A stretch of 32,771 bases of DNA, from assembly GCA_002427505.1 (NCBI GenBank), contig DIRJ01000040.1, positions 1-32,771 on the forward strand. Direction: 5' to 3'. This stretch comes from Mageeibacillus sp. UBA5439 (GTDB taxonomy: Bacteria > Bacillota > Clostridia > Saccharofermentanales > DTU023). Positions 1 to 7,461 of this stretch are shown here, in pieces; the first letter of the stretch is position 1; every line of letters begins with the position of its first letter. The translations under genes and the position numbers were made by a program. The notes beneath the pieces were generated by a model, which ran no database searches, had not been told where the DNA came from, and saw only the letters and a list, made by a program, of their open reading frames with translations.

Positions 1-482
1 GGTCCGTCGGCCCCGCCAATAATACCTGTTGAGGCCGCTTCCTGAGGAGTAAAGCCCATAGCCAGAGCTCCGATAAAGGTTATAAAGATTCCCAGCTGTG
101 CCGCTGCGCCCAGAAGCAGACTTTTTGGATTGGCAATCAGCGGACCGAAGTCTGTTGAGGCGCCTATACACAGGAAGATTAAGGGCGGATAAATTCCCAG
201 TTTTGTTCCCTGATAGAGATAGTAAAGCAGGCCTCCGGCTTCTGTACCCAGCGGACCGGACATCAGACCGCCCAGCGGTAAATTAACCAGGAGCATACCG
301 AAAGCTATCGGCAGCAACAGATATGGTTCAAAGCCCTTCTTGATCGCCATATAAATCAGGAGGCAAGCTATGGTGACCATAATCAGCTTGCCCGGCAGCA
401 TAACTCCGAAAAGCGGTGTGTCCAGAGAAAAGAGTTCCGCAAAGCCGGTGCTCTTTAAAAAATCAACAATCATATCCAGCAT
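1..482 (-). CDS. Na+-translocating decarboxylase beta subunit (OadB/MmdB/GcdB family), 3' part outside window
   Basis: Integral membrane subunit that decarboxylates the carboxybiotin made by the carboxyltransferase and couples this to Na+ export. My translation of the minus strand from the ATG at 482 gives 160 residues, starting MLDMIVDFLKSTGF, with hydrophobic segments near residues 30-45 and 55-70, the family stretch YPPLIFLCIGASTDFGP, and the motif GGADG right at the window edge, part of the conserved GGADGPT of the family. The C-terminal two thirds (family about 370-430 aa) lie to the left of the window. An AGGAGA ribosome site lies 5 bases before the ATG; Met4 at 473 is a less likely start. 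It is the last visible gene of the decarboxylase operon, 9 bases after the biotin carrier gene. Which substrate the complex uses is set by its partners, not by this subunit. Confidence 0.9.
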   Translation of the reverse strand, partial: MLDMIVDFLKSTGFAELFSLDTPLFGVMLPGKLIMVTIACLLIYMAIKKGFEPYLLLPIAFGMLLVNLPLGGLMSGPLGTEAGGLLYYLYQGTKLGIYPPLIFLCIGASTDFGPLIANPKSLLLGAAAQLGIFITFIGALAMGFTPQEAASTGIIGGADG

Positions 483-491
483 AGTGGTCTC

Positions 492-908
492 CTACTGCAA
501 ACTTATAAGCAGATCGCCTGATTTAACAGCATCACCTTTTTTAACATGAATATCACCGACGACGGCATCGTGTGGAGCAACTATTTCATTTTCCATTTTC
601 ATGGCTTCAATAACAACAAGAGTATCTCCTGCTTTGACACTATCCCCGCTAGTGACCGCAACATCCCAAATCTTTCCTTGCAAAGGAGCAAGTACTGCTT
701 CTCCACCGGCTGCGGCAGCTTTGGCTGCCGGAGCAGAAGGAGCAGAAGGAGCCACCTGCGGAGCAGGTGCACTTGAGACAACAGGAGCCGGTGCGCTGCG
801 TGGTGCTGTTGCTGTCGCTGCGGATGTTCCGCTGCTAAGTTCTTCTACATCGACATGATATTCCACGCCGTCAATTACTATACGAAATGTTTTGGTCATT
901 TTCTTCAT
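492..908 (-). CDS. Biotin carboxyl carrier protein of the decarboxylase complex
   Basis: Carries the carboxyl group on biotin between the carboxyltransferase and the membrane pump. The 138-residue protein has an N-terminal strand region (MKKMTKTFRIVIDGVEYHV), an Ala/Pro/Ser-rich flexible linker at about residues 30-65, and a C-terminal biotinyl/lipoyl domain with the biotinylation motif EAMKMEN, the target Lys near residue 104. I chose the ATG at 908 because it overlaps the stop of the upstream OadG-like gene as ATGA, a usual sign of translational coupling; Met4 at 899 has better spacing from a GGGAAG ribosome site and is also possible. A longer open frame to 962 exists but its first 18 codons lie inside the upstream gene and look non-native. 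This subunit plays the part of MmdC, GcdC or MadF in related systems. Confidence 0.92.
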   Translation of the reverse strand: MKKMTKTFRIVIDGVEYHVDVEELSSGTSAATATAPRSAPAPVVSSAPAPQVAPSAPSAPAAKAAAAGGEAVLAPLQGKIWDVAVTSGDSVKAGDTLVVIEAMKMENEIVAPHDAVVGDIHVKKGDAVKSGDLLISLQ

Positions 909-1294
909 CTTCCCTTCTCTAACGAACGTCTTTGTGTATCTGAAATACTCGCCGCCTCCCATGCGGACAGGGGCGCCTGATGACGGTTTATCTTTCTAAT
1001 AACGAAGCGGCTGTCTTTTCCCAAAAAGGCAGCTACTGCTGCCGCAATAATGGCCGTTGTTCTGCCATCCGCCTGATCCGCAGCCTGAGGTGTTTCAGCG
1101 CGTGAAAGCGGGCTGTTGTTAGCCGGTTTGTTATCATCCGGCTTGACATCATTTTTTTCATCTTTCTTGCGATAAAGGATTATTTTTACCAGATCAATCA
1201 TGTAAGAGATAATTAACAGCACCAGAAAGGCCACCACCATCGAAAATATTGATAGCCAGACGGCGTCCATCATAGTCAAATTTTTAAAATCCAT
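905..1294 (-). CDS. OadG/MmdD-like small membrane subunit of the decarboxylase
   Basis: Small anchor that helps assemble the biotin decarboxylase at the membrane. The 129-residue protein has one N-terminal transmembrane helix (about residues 10-36, rich in Val, Leu and Ile), a charged Lys/Asp and then polar linker, and a C-terminal segment AIIAAAVAAFLG followed by basic residues and a Trp, an arrangement usual for OadG/MmdD proteins of Clostridia. It starts 14 bases after the carboxyltransferase gene with a GGGAGA ribosome site and overlaps the biotin carrier gene by four bases. Family assignment rests on size, topology and operon position, as sequence conservation in this family is low. Confidence 0.82.
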   Translation of the reverse strand: MDFKNLTMMDAVWLSIFSMVVAFLVLLIISYMIDLVKIILYRKKDEKNDVKPDDNKPANNSPLSRAETPQAADQADGRTTAIIAAAVAAFLGKDSRFVIRKINRHQAPLSAWEAASISDTQRRSLEKGR

Positions 1295-1308
1295 ATCATC
1301 TGTCTCCC

Positions 1309-2856
1309 TTACAATGGAATGTTGCCATGCTTTTTGGCAGGTACTGAACTGCGTTTGCCCCGGAGTGTGTCAAAAGATGAAATCAGTCGCTGTCTGGTTT
1401 CTTCCGGCAGGATGACATCGTCAAGATAACCCCTGGCGGCTGCTACATATGGATTCATCATTGATTTTGAATACTCGTCAATTTTCTCCTGGCGTCTGGC
1501 TTCCGGATCATCAGCTGCCTTAATTTCTTTGGCGAAAATAATATTGGCAGCACCTTCAGCACCCATGACAGCTATCTCAGCGTTGGGCCAACCCAGAACA
1601 ATATCAGCTCCGAGATGCTTGGAACACATACCAATATAGGCTCCGCCATAGGCTTTACGGGTGATCACAGTCACTTTCGGCACAGTGGCCTCACTGTAGG
1701 CATAGAGTATTTTCGCCCCGTGCCTGATGATGCCGCCATACTCCTGCTCGGTTCCCGGCAGGAAGCCCGGAACATCTACCAGAGTCAGAAGCGGAATATT
1801 AAAGGCGTCGCACATGCGGATAAAACGGGCAGCTTTGTCGGAAGCATTAATGTCGAGGCAACCGGCCAGAACACGCGGTTGGTTGGCGATGATGCCAATG
1901 CTCTCACCGTTCAGTCTCAGAAAGCCGATAAGCATATTTTGGGCAAAGTAAGGCTGCAGCTCAAAAAATCCACCATTATCAGCCAGACTGTAAATCAGGT
2001 CCTTCATGTCATAAGGAGTGCGGGGATCATCCGGAATCAGACTGTTCAAGGAGTCCTGCAGGGCATTCGGATCTGACTTGCTGTCGCAGCACTCTGCTTT
2101 TTCCATATTATTCTGGGGCAGATAGCTGAGCAGCTGGCGGATCTGTGTAAAGCACTCGTCTTCATTGGCCGCTCTGAATTGGGCGACACCGCTGATGCTG
2201 TTGTGTGTCATCGAGCCGCCGAGTTCCTGGGCTGACACTTCTTCGCCGGTCACAGTTTTGATGACTTCAGGGCCGGTGATAAACATTTCGCTGGTGTTAT
2301 CTACCATAAAAACGAAGTCGGTCAGGGCCGGTGAGTAAACAGCGCCTCCGGCACAGGGACCCATGATAACTGAGATCTGCGGAATCACACCAGACGCCTT
2401 GGTATTGTTATAAAATATACGACCGTAACCGGCCAGTGCATCAACACCTTCCTGGATACGGGCACCTCCGGAGTCGTTAATAGAAATAATCGGGCAGCCA
2501 ATTTTCAGGGCCAACTCCTGTGTCTTAACAATTTTGTCGGCATGCATTTCTCCCAGTGATCCACCGATGATAGTGAAGTCCTGCGCAGTCACGCAGACCT
2601 GCCGCCCATCGATAGTACCGTAGCCGGTAACTACGCCATCTCCTGGAGAATTCTTCTGATCCATGCCAAACTGGGTGGAACGGTGCTTAACAAATATTCC
2701 GGTCTCGACAAAACTTTTGTCATCGAGCAACGCATCTATGCGTTCACGTGCTGTCATTTTGCCACGATCGTGCTGGCGTTCGATCGCCCTTTCGCCTCCA
2801 CCTTGTCTAAGTTTTTCTTTTACCTCGACCAGCTCTTTTTGTTTTTTCGTCAACAA
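1309..2856 (-). CDS. mmdA: Acyl-CoA carboxyltransferase, methylmalonyl-CoA decarboxylase alpha type
   Basis: Transfers the carboxyl group from an acyl-CoA (methylmalonyl-, malonyl- or glutaconyl-CoA in known relatives) to biotin on the carrier subunit. At 515 residues it is full length for the single-chain PccB/MmdA family, with the N-terminal and C-terminal crotonase-like halves both present: the oxyanion glycines in SINDSGGARIQEG and GPCAGGAVYSP in the first half, and RKAYGGAYIGM in the second. The start is a TTG at 2856, seven bases after a perfect AGGAGG; the second codon is also TTG and there is no ATG nearby. The best family match by eye is the decarboxylase type rather than ATP-driven propionyl-CoA carboxylase, in line with the OadB and OadG partners and the lack of a biotin carboxylase gene. 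The upstream MdcA-like gene suggests malonyl-CoA as substrate, which is inference. Confidence 0.9.
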   Translation of the reverse strand: MLTKKQKELVEVKEKLRQGGGERAIERQHDRGKMTARERIDALLDDKSFVETGIFVKHRSTQFGMDQKNSPGDGVVTGYGTIDGRQVCVTAQDFTIIGGSLGEMHADKIVKTQELALKIGCPIISINDSGGARIQEGVDALAGYGRIFYNNTKASGVIPQISVIMGPCAGGAVYSPALTDFVFMVDNTSEMFITGPEVIKTVTGEEVSAQELGGSMTHNSISGVAQFRAANEDECFTQIRQLLSYLPQNNMEKAECCDSKSDPNALQDSLNSLIPDDPRTPYDMKDLIYSLADNGGFFELQPYFAQNMLIGFLRLNGESIGIIANQPRVLAGCLDINASDKAARFIRMCDAFNIPLLTLVDVPGFLPGTEQEYGGIIRHGAKILYAYSEATVPKVTVITRKAYGGAYIGMCSKHLGADIVLGWPNAEIAVMGAEGAANIIFAKEIKAADDPEARRQEKIDEYSKSMMNPYVAAARGYLDDVILPEETRQRLISSFDTLRGKRSSVPAKKHGNIPL

Positions 2857-2888
2857 AGCTCGTCCTCCTCTATCTTACATTTGATTTT

Positions 2889-4520
2889 TTATTTTTTAAA
2901 AGCTTCAGGTATCTCATACAGGCCGCCTGACCATTCAACAAGGTCATCTAGTGATTTAGCTGCCAGTCTGTCCTGTGTTGCCGTTGCCGGGTCAATCTGG
3001 AGGTCATCCGGCAAAGCTACCTTTCCGTCTTTACGCATTTTTTCAATTTCAGCTTTGCTGGCATATTCGCCCAGGGGTGTGTCTTGCGCAACTGCAGCTA
3101 AGAGGGACCTGCGCTCTGCTTCGCTTTCAGCCATGTAGAGGTAGGCTATGCCCTGCTCTGTAACGACATGCGTAACATCTTCGCCGTAGATCATGACCGG
3201 TGGAGCATCGAAACCGCTTTCTCTACCGATCTTGACTGCATCAAGTTCGGGTTTGAAGTTGTAACCGAAGCGTCCCTGACTGGCAAGCATCTGTACTACA
3301 AGTTTTTTGCCTCTTTGCAGGGAATTTCCGGGCTGGGGCATCATGTCCAGCCAGGCCGGTGATGTATGTCTGCGGCCCAGGGTGTTATGACCCATGTTGG
3401 GAGCACCGCCAAAGCCGGTGAGACGTCCGCTGGTTACAGTCGACGAGTTGCCCAGATAATCCATCTGCAAAGTTGCGCCCAGGAAAAGGTCAATGCCGTA
3501 AAGTCCTGCTATCTGAGCAAAGGCGCGGTTTGAACGCATACTTCCGTCAGAACCGATCGGGAAAATATCTGAACGCGCTTCGGTGTAACGCTCCATGCCG
3601 ATTTCACCACCAAAGGTGAACATGCTTTCCACCCAACCGTTTTCCATAGCAGGAATCATCGTGGGATGCGGATTCAGGATCCAGTTCCTGCAGACTTTAC
3701 CTTTCAGACCCAGTTCTTCTCCGTATGTAGGAAGCAGGAGCTCGATAGCCGCGGAGTTGTAACCGATGCCGTGGTTGAGAGATGTCACTCCATGTTTTGC
3801 ATAAATACCCTTGATCGTCATCATGCCCATGAGAATATGCTGGTCGCGGATCTTTTTCGGATCTCTGGTGAACAAAGCTTCCAGCTGATAGGGCTCGTCT
3901 GCCAAAACAACCAGATCGACCCAGTCTCCGGGAATATCTACGCGCGGCAAGGCTCCGCGTTCAACTATCTCGTTGGCCTGGACGACTACAATCGCCTGAT
4001 GAAAGGCAGCGGATTCTACCAGTGTCGGAGTATCTTCTGTACTGTAACCTGTGAAAAGATTACCGTCAGGATCAGCCTGATCGGCTGCAACCAGACAGAT
4101 GTCCGGGATAAGGTCCACAAAGAGCCGGGAATATAGTTCAAGATAGGTATGAATTGCCCCGATTTTCAACTTGTTTTCTGCGAGCATATCTGCCAGACGC
4201 ACACTTTGCATACCGGCATAAGCGAAGTTGATCTCACTGGCGATACCTTTATCGAATACGTCCAGATGTTCAGCCCTGGAAATAGAAGGAACAATCATCA
4301 TCACATCATGGATTTTATCGGGATTAAGCTTTGTCAGTGCTTTGGCCAAAAAAGTCGCCTGTTTCTGGTTGTCTCCTTCGATGACTACCCGGTCTCCGGG
4401 GCGCATCAAGGCCTGCAGTGCCTCGGCGATCGATTCGCTTTCGATCAGCTTGTGATTAATGTAAGGGGATGCACTTTCAAGACGTGCTTGCTTCATATCA
4501 CGCTTGCTATGCCAGTTCAT
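2889..4520 (-). CDS. mdcA: Malonate decarboxylase alpha subunit-like acyl/CoA transferase
   Basis: In known malonate decarboxylases MdcA/MadA swaps acetyl for malonyl on a special acyl carrier protein, activating free malonate. This 543-residue protein is full length and shows the family's landmarks in order: VVIEGDNQKQA near residue 45, IGAIHTYLELY, GNLFTGYSTEDTP, IKGIYAKHGV, NPHPTMIPA, GSDGSMRSNRAF, TGFGGAPNMG with a following GRRHTSPAWL, MIYGEDVTHVVTEQGIA, and the C-terminal LVEWSGGLYEIP. The ATG at 4520 follows an AGGAGG at good spacing. It is the first gene of the operon, 32 bases before the carboxyltransferase gene. No MdcC/MadE-type carrier protein gene is visible, so it may act directly as an acetyl-CoA:malonate CoA transferase; that is inference. 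Confidence 0.9.
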   Translation of the reverse strand: MNWHSKRDMKQARLESASPYINHKLIESESIAEALQALMRPGDRVVIEGDNQKQATFLAKALTKLNPDKIHDVMMIVPSISRAEHLDVFDKGIASEINFAYAGMQSVRLADMLAENKLKIGAIHTYLELYSRLFVDLIPDICLVAADQADPDGNLFTGYSTEDTPTLVESAAFHQAIVVVQANEIVERGALPRVDIPGDWVDLVVLADEPYQLEALFTRDPKKIRDQHILMGMMTIKGIYAKHGVTSLNHGIGYNSAAIELLLPTYGEELGLKGKVCRNWILNPHPTMIPAMENGWVESMFTFGGEIGMERYTEARSDIFPIGSDGSMRSNRAFAQIAGLYGIDLFLGATLQMDYLGNSSTVTSGRLTGFGGAPNMGHNTLGRRHTSPAWLDMMPQPGNSLQRGKKLVVQMLASQGRFGYNFKPELDAVKIGRESGFDAPPVMIYGEDVTHVVTEQGIAYLYMAESEAERRSLLAAVAQDTPLGEYASKAEIEKMRKDGKVALPDDLQIDPATATQDRLAAKSLDDLVEWSGGLYEIPEAFKK

Positions 4521-4548
4521 TTCAAGACCTCCTGTTATTTATCTTCAT

Positions 4549-4572
4549 TCTTTAAATTGTTCAGTTTAAAGA
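4549..4572. promoter_or_regulatory. Inverted repeat in the decarboxylase operon leader
   Basis: TCTTTAAA and TTTAAAGA form a perfect 8-base inverted repeat with an 8-base spacer, 29 bases before the mdcA-like start. It could be an operator or a weak leader hairpin; it is AT-rich, so chance is a real alternative. Confidence 0.35.
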
Positions 4573-4625
4573 GTCTCGTCGGCTTCTGACAATCTGCTGC
4601 TAATGTGCATAAATCTTCACTTCAA

Positions 4626-4653
4626 CTTATCACGGAGCATTAGATTCAGTCAA
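4626..4653 (-). promoter_or_regulatory. Candidate promoter of the decarboxylase operon
   Basis: On the minus strand a TTGACT box (4653-4648) and a GATAAG box (4631-4626) stand 16 bases apart, about 105 bases before the mdcA-like ATG. The -10 match is weak. A better-looking TATAAT (4691-4686, minus) lies further upstream but has no good -35, so the start site is uncertain. Confidence 0.3.
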
Positions 4654-4744
4654 ATACTAAAGTGTCGCAAACATATACCATATTTATTATACATCGGGAG
4701 GAAAATTCAAAGAGTTTGCGTAAAGAAGATTTACATTGTTATTT

Positions 4745-4784
4745 AAAACAGGGTGTGCCCCGACTTTCAGGCACACCCTGTTTT
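4745..4784. terminator. Bidirectional-looking rho-independent terminator after the ABC transporter operon
   Basis: A perfect 15-base stem, AAAACAGGGTGTGCC (4745-4759) with GGCACACCCTGTTTT (4770-4784), closes a 10-base loop. On the minus strand it ends in TTTT shortly after the permease stop at 4815, so it should end the importer operon and keep it apart from the decarboxylase operon. Confidence 0.85.
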
Positions 4785-4814
4785 ATCATACTGATTTTTA
4801 TACCACAGCTTTAG

Positions 4815-5525
4815 CTATTTAACTGCCGGTACTTCTGCAACACAAGCGTCACTTTTTACACCTTTTTCTACCAGGTGCTTACCCAGATATTTCTCAAGTT
4901 TTCCTTGCAGTAAAGTAAGAACAGTGCTGAATATAAGGTAAATAAAAGCTGCTTCAACATAAAGCAATAATGGTTGGAATTTAACTGCTATTATACCTTT
5001 TGCTGTCATCAGAATCTCTGCCACAGTTATAGCTGAGACCAGTGAGGTATCTTTAAGTAAGCTGATAAATGAGTTTCCCAGGGGAGGGACTGCGACCAGT
5101 GCCGCTTGAGGGATAATAACCTGAAACATTGTTTGCCCTCTATTCATTCCAAGTGCTTTGCTTGCTTCAAACTGTCCCCTTGGGATTGAAGATAATGATG
5201 AGCGGATAACTTCTGAATTATATGCGCCCTGGCTAACAGTAAGAGCCAAGATTGCAGAGGGTATCGGTTTAAGTACTATCCCTACTGAAGGTAATCCGAA
5301 ATAGATAACAAAAATCTGAACCAGCAGAGGTGTTCCGCGTATCACCCACACTATAAACCAGGCTATGGCCTTAAACGGTATGATCTTCGACATACGCATC
5401 AGCGCAATGACAAAGGCCAATACCAGGCCCAATGCAAATGAAATCAGCATCAGCGGAACTGAAATTGTTAATCCGGCTTTAAACATAGGCCAGAATGAAT
5501 TTATTAGTAGCTGCAATGTATCCAA
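4815..5525 (-). CDS. ABC transporter permease, polar amino acid (His/Glu/cystine) family
   Basis: Membrane channel of an ABC importer, working as a homodimer with the ATPase at 9240-9971 and the lipoprotein at 5602-6498. The 236 residues show about five hydrophobic spans, an early WVIRGTPLLVQ segment typical of the family, and the cytoplasmic EAA loop around EASKALGMNRGQTMFQVIIPQA that docks on the ATPase. By eye it is closest to the TcyB-type cystine permeases, with N-terminal similarity through residues 8-60. The start is TTG at 5525, 8 bases after AGGAGA; the next ATG would cut into the first membrane span. It is the last gene of its operon and is followed by a strong terminator. The true substrate is uncertain because the operon also holds sugar-type enzymes. 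Confidence 0.9.
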   Translation of the reverse strand: MDTLQLLINSFWPMFKAGLTISVPLMLISFALGLVLAFVIALMRMSKIIPFKAIAWFIVWVIRGTPLLVQIFVIYFGLPSVGIVLKPIPSAILALTVSQGAYNSEVIRSSLSSIPRGQFEASKALGMNRGQTMFQVIIPQAALVAVPPLGNSFISLLKDTSLVSAITVAEILMTAKGIIAVKFQPLLLYVEAAFIYLIFSTVLTLLQGKLEKYLGKHLVEKGVKSDACVAEVPAVK

Positions 5526-5601
5526 GGTTTCCGTCTCCTCATACAGTTAGAAGGTGGTGCAGATGTAAAATCTGCGCCACCTCAATCGCTAACTATTATT
5601 G

Positions 5602-6498
5602 TTATTTGTACAGGCTGACACTATCTGCAACAGTTTCACCGAAGTATTTCGCTGTCAGGTCGTATAATGTTCCGTCTTTGATCATTTCGCCGATGATTTC
5701 AGAGATCTTGTCGGAAAGCTCCTGATCTTCTTTACGAAGCATAGCAGCTGACTCAACCATGTATTCTTCACCTTCAGCAGGTTCATAGATGGCGACAATT
5801 TTCACATTCACATCAGGACGGCTCTTCATGTACTCATCAGCAGCGGCTACGTTGTTGATGTGGGCATCGGCACGCCCGGTATGAAGCTGATCCATTGCAC
5901 CTGTAAGGTCGCCGTCTGCAACATTTGCTCCATAGCTCTGAGCAATTTTACCGGCAGCAGATGATGGGGAGTTTATGAGCAACTTGCCTTCGATGTCTTC
6001 AAAGGAAGTAATCTCAGTATTGTCACCGTTCACTACCAGGCAGTAGGGGTTTTCAGCATAAGAGGCTGTAACGGCATAGATTTCCTGACGTTCGGGGTTA
6101 GGGTTGGTGCCGCAAATGACGGTATCATAACGTCCGGCATCCAGGCCTGCCAAAACAGGATCCCAGCTATCAGAAATCTGGTGTACAGCTTCTACGCCTA
6201 ATCTTGATGCTATCTCTCTTGCGACTTCAACTTCGAAGCCGGTCAGGTCGCCGGTTCCGTCTTCGTTGTAGACGTATGGAATCCAGTTACCTTCAGCACC
6301 GATTGTGAGTTTGCCTGCATCCAACACTCTCTGCAGTGAGCCGTCACCCTGGGGTTCGGTTACTACAGGCGCATCGGTTACTACAGGTGCTTCAGTTTCA
6401 GGAACTGTTGTCTCTGGTTTTTTTCCGTTGTCGCATGCTACAAAGGAGATCGTCATTGCAAGTGCGAGAATGACGACAAGAAGTTTTTTCATTTTCAT
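5602..6498 (-). CDS. ABC transporter solute-binding lipoprotein, SBP family 3
   Basis: Extracellular binding protein anchored by a lipid on Cys22. A basic start (MKMKK), a hydrophobic core and SFVAC form a type II signal peptide. A Thr/Pro/Val-rich tether (about residues 28-50) links the anchor to a two-lobed binding domain of family 3, with GNWIPYVY, LTGFEVEVAREIASRLG and the NPERQEIYAVTASYAENPY stretch, where Arg137 matches the ligand-carboxylate Arg of HisJ-like proteins. The usual Asp that binds the ligand's alpha-amino group (in the GRxDAxxxD segment) is Asn216 here, so the ligand may not be an ordinary amino acid. An AAGGTGA ribosome site lies just ahead of the ATG at 6498. It precedes the permease by 76 bases. 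Confidence 0.93.
   Translation of the reverse strand: MKMKKLLVVILALAMTISFVACDNGKKPETTVPETEAPVVTDAPVVTEPQGDGSLQRVLDAGKLTIGAEGNWIPYVYNEDGTGDLTGFEVEVAREIASRLGVEAVHQISDSWDPVLAGLDAGRYDTVICGTNPNPERQEIYAVTASYAENPYCLVVNGDNTEITSFEDIEGKLLINSPSSAAGKIAQSYGANVADGDLTGAMDQLHTGRADAHINNVAAADEYMKSRPDVNVKIVAIYEPAEGEEYMVESAAMLRKEDQELSDKISEIIGEMIKDGTLYDLTAKYFGETVADSVSLYK
6356..6391. repeat. Tandem 18-base duplication inside the lipoprotein tether
   Basis: Two 18-base units (6356-6373 and 6374-6391), differing at two positions, encode the doubled APVVT(D/E) segment of the solute-binding protein's tether. Being in frame and in a flexible region, it would only change tether length. Confidence 0.8.
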
Positions 6499-6523
6499 TT
6501 TTTCACCTTTTCTTTTTTGTTAT

Positions 6524-6548
6524 TTTTTCAGCTTCTTCCGCTGAAAAA
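6524..6548. other. Hairpin between the TIM-barrel gene and the solute-binding protein gene
   Basis: TTTTTCAGC (6524-6532) and GCTGAAAAA (6540-6548) make a 9-base stem with a 7-base loop in the 108-base gap before the binding-protein gene. It lacks a T tract after the stem on the minus strand, so a terminator is unlikely; a role in mRNA stability or processing that favours the binding-protein message is possible. Confidence 0.5.
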
Positions 6549-6606
6549 TATTTTATAAAAATCACTCGGTTGTTGTTCGTAATAGCAAACATTTTCCTTG
6601 TGATTA

Positions 6607-7461
6607 TTAACTTGATCTGATGGGCCAATCTTCAATAAAACGCTCCAGAACGCGGAAATTCAATTTGTCAGCTGCGAAAGGATCCGTAAAATAATGCTCG
6701 TCAGCCACTTCCTGTACCAGATATCCATCAAAGTTGTATTTATTCATTGTTGAAATTTGCTCAGCGAGTGATGTATTGCCATCGCCCCAAATATTATGAA
6801 GCCAGGGATCGCCATCCAGAAAATGCATGTGAATCAAATTTTTACCAAAGGCTTGAAACCAATCATCCAGTGACTCACCGGCTGCTCCGGTAGCGATATT
6901 ATCTACCATAACCTTCAAATTCGGATGGTTGATCTCCTTGAACATGCGCCCGGTACTTTCGAGATTATTGACCAGGTTACTTTCATCATCACGTAAAGAT
7001 TCCATGGCAAGGAAAACTCCTTCTCCTTCTGCTACTTTGCACAGACGGTGAAGATGGTCTCTCGAGCGATTCCACATCTTTTCCTCATCTTCATCAACAT
7101 ATCCCCAGCCGGAATTCACTACAACCCGGTCTGCTCCCAGTTCGACAGCCAGGTGTATCGCATTTGAAAAATAACGGAAGGAATATTCCAAATGATCCGG
7201 CTCCTGGGATGCATACTGATACTGATAAGCTATACTGGGTGCTGTAACAGTTACGACTTTCACGCCGTAGTTCCTCAACTTGGCACGGAGACCGGTCACG
7301 TCGCCGTATCCTTCATGATCCAGCATAAAATGAGAAGCTCCGCACCAGAGTTCAATCTGCTCAACACCTAATTTCTGTTGACAGGCTAAAAAGTAATCCA
7401 GCGAGAAGCGACGGTAATGCTGATTCATATTAACCAACTGTTTGCGTTTTATTGTCGCCAT
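6607..7461 (-). CDS. Xylose isomerase-like TIM barrel, putative sugar epimerase/isomerase
   Basis: A 284-residue protein of the AP-endonuclease-2/xylose-isomerase-like fold, the family of FrlC and tagatose 3-epimerase. Its four expected metal ligands can be placed: Glu154 (FLAMESL), Asp187 (VMVDN), His211 or His213 (HMHFLDGD) and Glu251 (YLVQEV), so it should be an active metal-dependent isomerase or epimerase. Its gene overlaps the end of its paralogue (7449-8300) by 13 bases, so the two are translated together and may form a pair. It lies between the ATPase and the binding protein of an ABC importer and shares a regulon with hexuronate genes, which points to a sugar acid or glycosylated compound as substrate. 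The exact reaction cannot be read from the sequence. Confidence 0.85.
   Translation of the reverse strand: MATIKRKQLVNMNQHYRRFSLDYFLACQQKLGVEQIELWCGASHFMLDHEGYGDVTGLRAKLRNYGVKVVTVTAPSIAYQYQYASQEPDHLEYSFRYFSNAIHLAVELGADRVVVNSGWGYVDEDEEKMWNRSRDHLHRLCKVAEGEGVFLAMESLRDDESNLVNNLESTGRMFKEINHPNLKVMVDNIATGAAGESLDDWFQAFGKNLIHMHFLDGDPWLHNIWGDGNTSLAEQISTMNKYNFDGYLVQEVADEHYFTDPFAADKLNFRVLERFIEDWPIRSS

Noticed and set aside
601..858. Plus-strand open frames opposite the biotin carrier gene
   Set aside because: They mirror the Ala/Pro-rich linker codons of the real gene and have no ribosome site or recognisable domain.
492..962. Longer 156-residue start for the biotin carrier
   Set aside because: The first 18 codons lie inside the OadG-like gene in another frame and have no ribosome site; the ATGA overlap at 908 is a better start.
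1615..2076. 153-residue plus-strand frame opposite the carboxyltransferase
   Set aside because: Shadow frame of a highly conserved gene on the other strand; no start signal.
4686..4691. TATAAT on the minus strand as the decarboxylase operon -10
   Set aside because: No -35 at acceptable spacing and no extended -10; kept only as a remark on the other candidate.
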